Shown in pieces: positions 1 to 7,661 of a stretch of DNA of 37,266 nt (within the stretch, counting starts at the first letter, position 1; every line of letters starts with the position of its first letter). The notes below the pieces were generated by a model, which worked only from the letters and a program-made list of their open reading frames with translations, made no database searches and was not told where the DNA came from. Origin of the DNA: Spirochaetales bacterium (lineage in GTDB: Bacteria; Spirochaetota; Spirochaetia; DSM-27196; SLST01); the NCBI GenBank assembly GCA_019038705.1, contig JAHOYX010000186.1, positions 1-37,266 on the forward strand. Reading direction: 5' to 3'. A program made the translations under genes and the position numbers.

Positions 1-231
1 GTGAAGACGGACGAAATGCGACACGAGTTTTCTGCAATCATTGAGCGAGACCAGGAGTGGTACATTGCCTATTGCCCCGAACTCCCAGGGGCAAATGGTC
101 AAGGGGCGACCCTTGAGGAATGCAAGGACAGTCTGAAAGACGCTATCCGCTTGATCCTGGAGGACAGACTTCAAGACAGTCTTGCGGGCATGCCAGACGA
201 CGCCATCCGTGACGTAGTCGAAATCGACTGA
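1..231 (+). CDS. hicB: HicB-family antitoxin (short, N-terminal partial-RNase-H-like fold only)
   Basis: Protein HEFSAIIERDQEWYIAYCPELPGANGQGATLEECKDSLKDAIRLIL matches the HicB-type pattern (aYCPELPG...G.T.eEa...L.eAi.l.l); immediately followed by HicA-like ORF. GTG at position 1, so the true start may lie upstream of the window. Confidence 0.85.
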   Translation: MKTDEMRHEFSAIIERDQEWYIAYCPELPGANGQGATLEECKDSLKDAIRLILEDRLQDSLAGMPDDAIRDVVEID

Positions 232-233
232 GT

Positions 234-419
234 GTGAAGCGCGAGATGCTTCTGCGTCATCTAAGACGGCGCGGCTGCCTACTCAAGCGAGAGGGCAGAT
301 CCCACAGCCTGTGGCTCAATCCTCAAACGGGAAGTATGGAAGCGGTGCCGCGGCATACGGAGATCTCAAATCGACTTGCACAGAAGATCTGCCGTGGCCT
401 GGGATTGCCGGCTCCATAG
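234..419 (+). CDS. hicA: HicA-family mRNA interferase toxin
   Basis: 61 aa; LLKREGRSHSLWLNPQTG...VPRHTEISNRLAQKICRGLGLP fits HicA (G.SH catalytic His, VPRH.EI...). GTG start 2 nt after the hicB stop. Confidence 0.85.
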   Translation: MKREMLLRHLRRRGCLLKREGRSHSLWLNPQTGSMEAVPRHTEISNRLAQKICRGLGLPAP

Positions 420-433
420 TTACTGCGCCATCT

Positions 434-1303
434 CTACACGAAGTCGCGGGCGCTCTTCATGAAGGACTCGTAGAGAGCGGGCGCCTCGTCAATGAACGCT
501 CTGATTCGAGAGAATCGCAGATCCAGGTATTCGTGGGCAAGCATGTTGCGGAGCCGGGTGAACTCCGCCAACTCGTCGCACACCTTCGGATCAAACGCAT
601 CCACGGCCCCCAGCGCTTCCACGGTTTCCCGGTAGGTTCGCGGCATACGTCCTCGTTTGGACGCCAGGATCGTCTTGGCTATGTCGATCGTTGCATTCAC
701 CAGGTTCTCGACCCACCGTTCCAGGTTCCGCCGGAAACTCCGGTCTCGCACGTACTCCTGCTTGCCCGCATCCTGAAACTCGCCGATGTCAGCCAATTCC
801 TCATCCAGGAAGTCCAGCGAGCGAAGGAGTCGAGTTCGATCTGTCGGTGAAAGCGATCGTGACCGGGCCTTGACCTGGGCGAAGTCTTCTGCAAATCGAT
901 CAAACTCTTCCGCGTCGTTGGTCACGGTCAGAAAGTACCGCCAGTAGAGAGCCCGATCGGCTATGACTACCGGGATGCCGTCAAAGAAGACGCTCGCCGC
1001 AAGCGCTGTGGGCGCCCGGTTGAGCACCACCAGGTCCACCTCCGCGCCGGCAATCTCCTCCACGCGCCGCCACACCGCACGCTCTCCGGGGTATTCGGTG
1101 TCCGCCTCTATCTCCAGAGTTGCACTGTGGGGCGGTGCGCCATGATCTCCTTCGGCCGGGCGGAAGTACACGGCAACATCCACGTCTGACTCATCGGTCT
1201 GGGTCTCCCTGGCCTGGGAGCCAAAGAGAAACGCCATGACAACGTCATCCCGGGTCGCGAAGTAGTCGGTAAGCTCTGCTACCAGGGCGTTCGTATCTGG
1301 CAC
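434..1303 (-). CDS. Fused MNT nucleotidyltransferase-HEPN protein (MntA/HepT-type toxin-antitoxin in one chain)
   Basis: N-terminal GSQARETQTDESDVD matches GSX10DXD of MNT antitoxins; C-terminal RNMLAHEY matches RX4HXY of HEPN toxins; DUF86-like helices between. GTG start. Confidence 0.85.
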   Translation of the reverse strand: MPDTNALVAELTDYFATRDDVVMAFLFGSQARETQTDESDVDVAVYFRPAEGDHGAPPHSATLEIEADTEYPGERAVWRRVEEIAGAEVDLVVLNRAPTALAASVFFDGIPVVIADRALYWRYFLTVTNDAEEFDRFAEDFAQVKARSRSLSPTDRTRLLRSLDFLDEELADIGEFQDAGKQEYVRDRSFRRNLERWVENLVNATIDIAKTILASKRGRMPRTYRETVEALGAVDAFDPKVCDELAEFTRLRNMLAHEYLDLRFSRIRAFIDEAPALYESFMKSARDFV

Positions 1304-1349
1304 GCCATCACGGTATACCGGAGCGGCTTCGGAGACAAGGGGTTGGTAC

Positions 1350-1376
1350 TGTCACCCATCGCCACGCTGGGTGACA
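1350..1376. repeat. Perfect 8-bp inverted repeat TGTCACCC-N11-GGGTGACA in the divergent intergenic region
   Basis: Read directly; lies between the MNT-HEPN start (1303, -) and the OMP start (1443, +). Confidence 0.6.
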
Positions 1377-1442
1377 CCGTAGAATGTTTGGCGCAATATG
1401 CGTATTCTTGTCCCAGGCATCCCGCCACAAGAGGTGAGGCGT

Positions 1443-2483
1443 ATGAAGCGGATCGGTATTCTGTTCCTTCTCGTAGCTGTGCTCTCCGGTGCAGCATTCG
1501 CGCAGGCAGACATCTCCGGAATCGGCACCGATTTCGAGAATCTGATAGAGCAGCTGGGTGAGGACATGCTGCCTAACCTTGAGCAGTCGGCTATCTGGGG
1601 CCAGTTTCCCGGACAAGCTGCGCTACCAGACGATTCCAGGTTCTTCTTCACCATGTCCGCCGGCGCCGTTCTGGGTTTCAACGGGCTGCTGAGTTTCGTG
1701 GAACCGACCAATGCCGCGTTCGAGATTCTGAACGTCTACGAACTCGTCCAGGAGATTGTCGCGGGGAGCGAGCAGGCCGACGACCTGATAACCTTCATCC
1801 AGGGATTCTTCCCCTATCCAGTTGCCCGAAGTGCTCTTGGTTTTCGGCTCCCGGCAGGATTCGAGGCCATGGTGGATTTTGCCATCTTCCCGCAGTTTCT
1901 CGCTAACACGGCAACCAATCTGATTGACGCCGTGCCGCCATTCGAGATGAACACCCTCCATGTTGGCACTCGCGTTCGAAAGGTCCTGCTTCAGGACGCC
2001 CCGGGGGTCCCCGCAGTGTCGGTTGGCGCCGGCTACAGTTACACCGGCTTCAACCTCGCCTACGATTTTACAGGAATGCAAGGGATTTCCACAGCAATAG
2101 GCGAACTCAACTTGGCCGGAGAACTCTACCTCCGGAACCGGATCAACTCATTCGGCCTGGACCTGCAGGTCTCCAAGCAACTCGGCTTCTTCGTGCCTTT
2201 CGTTGGAATCTCACCGTACTACCAGCTTGCGGCCTTCTCGGGCGGGGTGGGAACGACCACGAACGAGTTTGATGCCTATGTCGATTTCTCGGAAACCGCT
2301 GAAGAACGCGACATCCCGTACGACGGTGATCCCCCGGCAACCACCCTGTCCGACAACGACCTGAGTTTCGTCGTTTTCGGCGGCTTCGATCTCGTGTTTG
2401 GCAATCTCGCGCTCCAGGTGCACAGCTCGTACAGCGTGGGCGAGGGATGGCCCGCCGTGACTATCGGAACTCGCTGGCAGTAG
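1443..2483 (+). CDS. Exported outer-membrane beta-barrel-type protein
   Basis: Start at ATG 1443 (SD-like gaggtgag upstream) gives signal peptide MKRIGILFLLVAVLSGAAFA; repetitive amphipathic strands and C-terminal VTIGTRWQ. Confidence 0.7.
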   Translation: MKRIGILFLLVAVLSGAAFAQADISGIGTDFENLIEQLGEDMLPNLEQSAIWGQFPGQAALPDDSRFFFTMSAGAVLGFNGLLSFVEPTNAAFEILNVYELVQEIVAGSEQADDLITFIQGFFPYPVARSALGFRLPAGFEAMVDFAIFPQFLANTATNLIDAVPPFEMNTLHVGTRVRKVLLQDAPGVPAVSVGAGYSYTGFNLAYDFTGMQGISTAIGELNLAGELYLRNRINSFGLDLQVSKQLGFFVPFVGISPYYQLAAFSGGVGTTTNEFDAYVDFSETAEERDIPYDGDPPATTLSDNDLSFVVFGGFDLVFGNLALQVHSSYSVGEGWPAVTIGTRWQ

Positions 2484-2493
2484 CCAACGCGAC

Positions 2494-3222
2494 ATGCCTG
2501 ACGCGGTGACACTCAAATACGACGCGATCCTCATTGACGCAGACGACACCCTGTTCGATTTTCACCAGGCCGAGTACTACGCGCTGGAACGCACCCTTGC
2601 CAATCAAGGTCTGGCCGTCCAGGTCGATTCCATCATCAACGTCTTCAGGGAGATCAATGCCGTTGTCTGGCGCGAATACGAGACCGGCCAATCAACGCCG
2701 GAAGTCATCCGCACCAAGCGGTTCGTGCAGCTGCTGCAGCGTCTCGGATTGAGCACCGACCGCCGGATCGATCCTCAATCCGTGAGCGATTGTTACATAG
2801 AGCACCTGTCGGAGGCCGCGTTCCTGCTTGATGGTGCGCCTGAGCTGCTTGAACGGCTTCTCGGGACGGTGCCGTTGGTCATGCTGACCAACGGGCTCTC
2901 AAGTGTTCAGCGCCCGCGTTTCGCGAAGGCCGACGTGGGCCGCTACTTCCGCGACATCGTGATCAGCGAAGAGGTCGGCGTCCAGAAGCCGGATCCCGAA
3001 GTGTTTCGAATCGCCCTCGAACGAGCGTCCGGCGATGGGGCCGTGAGGCCGGACCGGGCCATCATGATCGGCGACAACCTCCACTCGGACATCCGGGGCG
3101 CGCTGGATGCCGGGCTCCACGCATGCTGGTTCAACCTCCGGGGTCGTTCAAACGATCATGGAGTCCAACCGACTTACACTGTGACATCGCTCGGCGAGAT
3201 CCCGCCCATCCTGGGACTCTAA
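2494..3222 (+). CDS. yjjG: HAD-superfamily hydrolase, YjjG-like (noncanonical pyrimidine nucleotidase type)
   Basis: ILIDADDTLFDF motif I, MLTNG motif II, VGVQKPDPEVF motif III, MIGDNLHSDIRGA motif IV. Confidence 0.8.
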   Translation: MPDAVTLKYDAILIDADDTLFDFHQAEYYALERTLANQGLAVQVDSIINVFREINAVVWREYETGQSTPEVIRTKRFVQLLQRLGLSTDRRIDPQSVSDCYIEHLSEAAFLLDGAPELLERLLGTVPLVMLTNGLSSVQRPRFAKADVGRYFRDIVISEEVGVQKPDPEVFRIALERASGDGAVRPDRAIMIGDNLHSDIRGALDAGLHACWFNLRGRSNDHGVQPTYTVTSLGEIPPILGL

Positions 3223-3551
3223 ACAACCCACACAGTCTCGTCCCGCAAGACGCGGGCAAACCGTGAGTCCGCGGTCGCCAAACCGGCGCATTCCTCCTCC
3301 GTGTACACCAGAAGATCTGCGGGTACCGGTAAATGAGTTGTATCGAAAGTTGCGGAACGCCGTACAAAGGCGAGATCGTGACCGGTGACCGTGACCACTA
3401 TGTCGATATCGCTTCCGACTCCCGCGTCACCGCGGGCATACGAACCGAAGTAACCGCCGCGGACGATCTGACCGGCATATCTGATTGCCTCGTTGCTCTG
3501 AAGCTGCCCGTAGTGCTGAAACGGCGGGCCCTCCGGATGCCCGTTGGGGCT
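3219..3551 (-). pseudogene. Remnant nucleotidyltransferase (MNT/Pol-beta-like), N-terminus missing
   Basis: Reverse-strand translation by eye: SPNGHPEGPPFQHYGQLQSNEAIRYAGQIVRGGYFGSYARGDAGVGSDIDIVVTVTGHDLAFVRRSATFDTTHLPVPADLLVYTEEECAGLATADSRFARVLRDETVWVV*. Contains GSYARGD...SDID but no ATG/GTG/TTG before the motif, and an in-frame TGA at 3552-3554. Confidence 0.65.
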
Positions 3552-3566
3552 TCAAGTGGCTGCTAA

Positions 3567-4991
3567 TTAGGGTCCGTCAATGTCCACCGAGGCTATGCCG
3601 GTCTCTCCGGCAATCAAGACTACGCCCGTACTGTCGTCCAGGAAGAGACCGGTCGGGGCGGTAACGATTCCCGCGTAGATAGGCAGAAGTGAGTATGGCC
3701 CACCGTCCGACGACACAATCAGGAAGTGATCAGTCAGGATTGCGTGGTAGTTTGCACCGATGGCCATGTCCTGAACGGTTCGACCGATGGACTCGGTCAC
3801 CACGTCGCTGGTTGGGATGGAGTCCAGGTCCAGGTCAGCTTTCAACACGCTGACGACACCTCTGTTGGTTCCGAGGTAGAGCTCGGTATCAACCAGTGCG
3901 AGTTCCGTGATGGTGGCCTCTTCATCATCAATCGCAACCTCGAAGAATGAGGAAGCCTCGAGAATCCCCTGCACGGTGTTGATGTTCTCGGTGAGAATTC
4001 TCTCCGGCGCCTTGAATGCGCCAAGCTTGCTCGCGAAGTATCCGTCAATCCCGCCGGTGCTGGAGTCAACCACAAGATCTGATATGGGCTGGCCGGAGAT
4101 GAAGGTGCTGAGGTCGATGTCCGCAACCCATTGCTTGGCTCCAACTTCGTTATCGTAGACGCCGCCCAGGCCACCGTCCACCTGGAACCAACCGAAGAGG
4201 TCCCCGCCGGACAGGAATGCTCCGGAGTCAAGAACCGGTGGGAAGTCTGATGGGTAATCCGTGCGAAAGCCCAGCTCCAGCGAGGTGCCGCCAAGATACG
4301 GAAGGATTCCCTTCGTCGTGTTGACCCACGGGACGCCGTACGTCGGCTCTGTAACAAGCGCCCCCATGCCCATGCCGATCGCCTCCTCGCCATCGGGCAG
4401 CGCGGCTCGCACCGTCGCGGAGAGATCGTGGGCGAGCTCAATCGCTTCACCGGCAGACGCCGTGTAGAACAGGAAATCGTCTGGAATCGTCGGTCCGCGC
4501 TGTACGTTCACGATTCCCTTGAGATTCTCACCAAACACGACCGGCACGAGGCCGAAGGGGCTGGTAACTGGGACGAGCTCCTTCAGGGTGGCCTGGCCGG
4601 CGATCACGGCAAACTGATCGCTCACCGCATAGAGCTCCGGCACGAAGATCGTCGCATCACCCCCGGCCACGGGGTCGGCCGCGTCGTTACCGAGGACCAG
4701 AATGATCTGATATCCGGGGCCCGATGGCACCGGTCCGATGGAGACTTCGTTATCCGCCTGCTCGATTTCGACGACCTTGTACGGTGTCGTCTCGCCAATC
4801 GTTACAAGCGCGATTTCGTTCAGCAGGTAGATACGGGCGATCTCCTGATCGGAGGCTTCGCCGGTACTGCTGGCATCGGGAAGCTTAATCCCGACCGATC
4901 CGACGCCGTCGTTCACGGGAACGTAACAGCCGGCGAGGAGGAGGCCGGTGATCAATGCGATTCCAAGAAGCTTGATTGTGTTCTTCATCAT
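3567..4991 (-). CDS. Lipoprotein of unknown function
   Basis: MMKNTIKLLGIALITGLLLAGC lipobox; SD ggaaggaggggtg upstream of ATG at 4991. Confidence 0.75.
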   Translation of the reverse strand: MMKNTIKLLGIALITGLLLAGCYVPVNDGVGSVGIKLPDASSTGEASDQEIARIYLLNEIALVTIGETTPYKVVEIEQADNEVSIGPVPSGPGYQIILVLGNDAADPVAGGDATIFVPELYAVSDQFAVIAGQATLKELVPVTSPFGLVPVVFGENLKGIVNVQRGPTIPDDFLFYTASAGEAIELAHDLSATVRAALPDGEEAIGMGMGALVTEPTYGVPWVNTTKGILPYLGGTSLELGFRTDYPSDFPPVLDSGAFLSGGDLFGWFQVDGGLGGVYDNEVGAKQWVADIDLSTFISGQPISDLVVDSSTGGIDGYFASKLGAFKAPERILTENINTVQGILEASSFFEVAIDDEEATITELALVDTELYLGTNRGVVSVLKADLDLDSIPTSDVVTESIGRTVQDMAIGANYHAILTDHFLIVSSDGGPYSLLPIYAGIVTAPTGLFLDDSTGVVLIAGETGIASVDIDGP

Positions 4992-5005
4992 TTCACCCCT
5001 CCTTC

Positions 5006-5650
5006 CTACCACTTCACGGTGATGTAGCCGGAAGAGCGTGGGCCGTCATCAAAATCATCGGGCCCCCGGCCATCTCCGATATCCGCCAGTTGATTCAGTT
5101 CGTCGGCCGGGTTGCTTGGCGCACCCCCGGTCGTCACGCTGATCTGGCCCGGGTTGATGTTCCTGCCCTCGCCAAGCGCGTTCGCAAACTCAACGACGCC
5201 CTCCGTGACGGATAGTTGCCATCCGTTTGTCTCAAACCCGGTGCCGCGAACAGCAGCGGTCGAGAGGGGCCCGCGCACCCGAAAGTCCGCAGATCGACCC
5301 TCGGCCGTGCTGACAGTTGCCCGGACGCGTCCCACCGGCACAAAGACGTTGGTACTCAACGTTCCTTCGCGTTCGATCAATTCTTCCAGGGTGAGGCGTG
5401 TGAGTTGACTGATTTCCAGCACGGAGCCGTTCGCTGCCTCGCCAATTCGGATGATCGCCGAGGCGCCAAACCCGGTGGAAATGGTGGCGTTGAGAGCCAG
5501 TTGCCGGCCAACCGTCGCGGTCTGCCACCCTCCACTCCCTACTCGATACTCAACCTTGCCACTGACCTCGCGGATCATGGCGTCCTGCGCAAAAAGCGGT
5601 GACGCCACCACTGCAAGCAACAGCAGCAGCATGATTGTCGTCTTTTTCAT
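5006..5650 (-). CDS. FecR-domain exported protein
   Basis: Signal peptide MKKTTIMLLLLLAVVASPLFA; VSGKVEYRVGSGGWQTATVGRQLALNATISTGFGASAIIRIGEAANGSVLEISQLTRLTLEEL and FRVRGPLSTAAVRGTGFE are typical FecR-domain motifs. Confidence 0.8.
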   Translation of the reverse strand: MKKTTIMLLLLLAVVASPLFAQDAMIREVSGKVEYRVGSGGWQTATVGRQLALNATISTGFGASAIIRIGEAANGSVLEISQLTRLTLEELIEREGTLSTNVFVPVGRVRATVSTAEGRSADFRVRGPLSTAAVRGTGFETNGWQLSVTEGVVEFANALGEGRNINPGQISVTTGGAPSNPADELNQLADIGDGRGPDDFDDGPRSSGYITVKW

Positions 5651-5690
5651 CCCTCGCCTCCCCATCTGCAGGTTTCTCGGAATCAGGGCA

Positions 5691-7094
5691 TTAGAACCGA
5701 AGCACACCCTGCAGGGTGAACTGGTAGTCAACCTTCTTATTTCCCGTGGTCATCACCGCCGCGTTTGGCAGAAAGAGCCCGCCTGCAAGTACGAAGCGGA
5801 GATCGGAGAAGGGCTGGGCCACGATCTTCAGGTCGATATCGGTACCGATATACGCCCCGTCCTCTGTCGCGTCAACCGCGCCCTCCGACACGGGACCCCC
5901 GCCCATCGATCTGAAGTACGAAACGCTGGAAAGCTCGGTCTGAAGGATATCCAGGCCGATGCCTGACAGGGGCCGTAGACTATACGATACCGCAACATGG
6001 CCTGAGTTTCCGGGTTGCAGAGTAAAAACGTCGGAATACGAGCTTGCCGAGATGGGGACAAACGATGTTGCGAGTTCGTTCGTATTCCCGTCGTAGTAGT
6101 CATTTGAATCCGCATCCCCGGTCGAAAACTGACCGCCGAGACGGATGCGTGAGTTCAGCACCTGCGGCAGGAAGTAGCTCAACTCCAGTCCGGCCAGATG
6201 ACCGAAAATCGGGGTGTATTGGTATGAACTACCCGTAATGCTGTCCGCATCTGAGCGGTAGGTGAGAGTCCGGCCCGTGTTGAGTGTGTAGTAGGTTCGA
6301 TGGAAGAATCCCTGAGTGATCCCGCCGGAGAGCATGAGCGACAGATACTGGGTGTCCATCACGCCGCCGCCACCGGTCGGGTCAAATGCGGTCTCAAACT
6401 CCGGAGTCAATTGGGCCTCCGGGCGGAGATCTTCCTGGACAACGGCGCCAAGCGTCAGGTCCTGTCCGGCCACCAGGCTGCGTGCCTGGAACTCAGCCGT
6501 CGCGATGAGTTTGGGCGGAGCAAACGGACTGTAGATCTCCGGATCGTCTTCCGGATTTGCCCCGAGTGCTTCCACGTCAAGGTTACTCATGACGATCGTG
6601 GAGGACGGTTTCTGTATCACCGCGGAGGTTGCGACCCCGGCACTGAACGATGAGGCCGTCCAGCCGATATTCAGTTTCAGGCCGTCCAGTGAATGATCAA
6701 GGACGTAGCCGGTGGAGTCGGAGAACTGCATTCGACCTATCTGGAAGCCGAGCGATCGCGCGCCGCCTGCCTCTGCCGGAAAGGCGCCTCCGAGCACCAA
6801 TCGATCCAAATCCAGCAGACCCCACTTGGTGACTGGCGGGTAGTCGTAGGTGTAGCTGCCCTGTGCATCCAGACTCCATAATCCGAACGAGTGATAGAGC
6901 CACGCCGCGATGGTTGCGCTCTGGACAGGCAGAACGACAATCGGCGTGCCGTTCCTGCCCACTGCACCTACCGGGGCCTTTGCGAGTCCGGTGGTGTTGT
7001 CCAGGTATCCGCCGACGTCCCAGGCGGAGAGCGAAACGGTGATCAGAAGCGCTATCAGGAGAAAGGCGAGCCGTTTCATCGTGATCGATTTCAT
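5691..7094 (-). CDS. Exported beta-barrel-type protein
   Basis: Signal peptide MKRLAFLLIALLITVSLSA (start 7094 or 7079); ends in aromatic-terminated strand YQFTLQGVLRF typical of OMPs. Confidence 0.65.
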   Translation of the reverse strand: MKSITMKRLAFLLIALLITVSLSAWDVGGYLDNTTGLAKAPVGAVGRNGTPIVVLPVQSATIAAWLYHSFGLWSLDAQGSYTYDYPPVTKWGLLDLDRLVLGGAFPAEAGGARSLGFQIGRMQFSDSTGYVLDHSLDGLKLNIGWTASSFSAGVATSAVIQKPSSTIVMSNLDVEALGANPEDDPEIYSPFAPPKLIATAEFQARSLVAGQDLTLGAVVQEDLRPEAQLTPEFETAFDPTGGGGVMDTQYLSLMLSGGITQGFFHRTYYTLNTGRTLTYRSDADSITGSSYQYTPIFGHLAGLELSYFLPQVLNSRIRLGGQFSTGDADSNDYYDGNTNELATSFVPISASSYSDVFTLQPGNSGHVAVSYSLRPLSGIGLDILQTELSSVSYFRSMGGGPVSEGAVDATEDGAYIGTDIDLKIVAQPFSDLRFVLAGGLFLPNAAVMTTGNKKVDYQFTLQGVLRF

Positions 7095-7567
7095 CGATTC
7101 GCCCCCTGCTCCAGTCGATGTAGATCTTCAAGGAAGATGCCCGTCACGCTCAGCAGAAAACTGCCGGAAAACTGGTCGGCCGGGCCAACCCTGATTGGTG
7201 ACCAGCCGGAGTAGGTGAACTCGCGAGTGGCGTATCGCGGGCCGGGGAAGATTCGGTACATCAAGCCGCCCTTCACTTCGAAGACCTGCATGAGCAGATG
7301 CGCAAGCCGGCCAAATCCGGCCGGGTCGTCCGCGGAGATCGCAGGGTCCAGCCATCCGGCCTGAATTGCCACCTCTACGGCCTTCTGCGGGGACGAATCG
7401 TCGTTGACGAGTTCTCCGGCGGAGAGGGCCACGTAGGCGGCGGAGCCTACCGTTGCGACGTCCTGCGCGAGAATCTGATCGATTATCTCGTTGGACTGAG
7501 CCGCGGCGCCGAGCGTGACTACCAGCAGCAGTGCGAAGACTAGAACGAGCCGTCGTCGGTTGGCCAT
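7091..7567 (-). CDS. Small exported protein of unknown function
   Basis: MANRRRLVLVFALLLVVTLGAAAQ signal peptide starting at ATG 7567; upstream portion of the ORF-track call lies in the intergenic region. Confidence 0.65.
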   Translation of the reverse strand: MANRRRLVLVFALLLVVTLGAAAQSNEIIDQILAQDVATVGSAAYVALSAGELVNDDSSPQKAVEVAIQAGWLDPAISADDPAGFGRLAHLLMQVFEVKGGLMYRIFPGPRYATREFTYSGWSPIRVGPADQFSGSFLLSVTGIFLEDLHRLEQGANR

Positions 7568-7661
7568 TGCCTTCTCCTCCCGGGCGGGATCCGATTCCGA
7601 ATATACTCTTATTCCACACCCCGTGCAATTATAGTAGGATTGCCGACAGCGGAGGTAGGAT

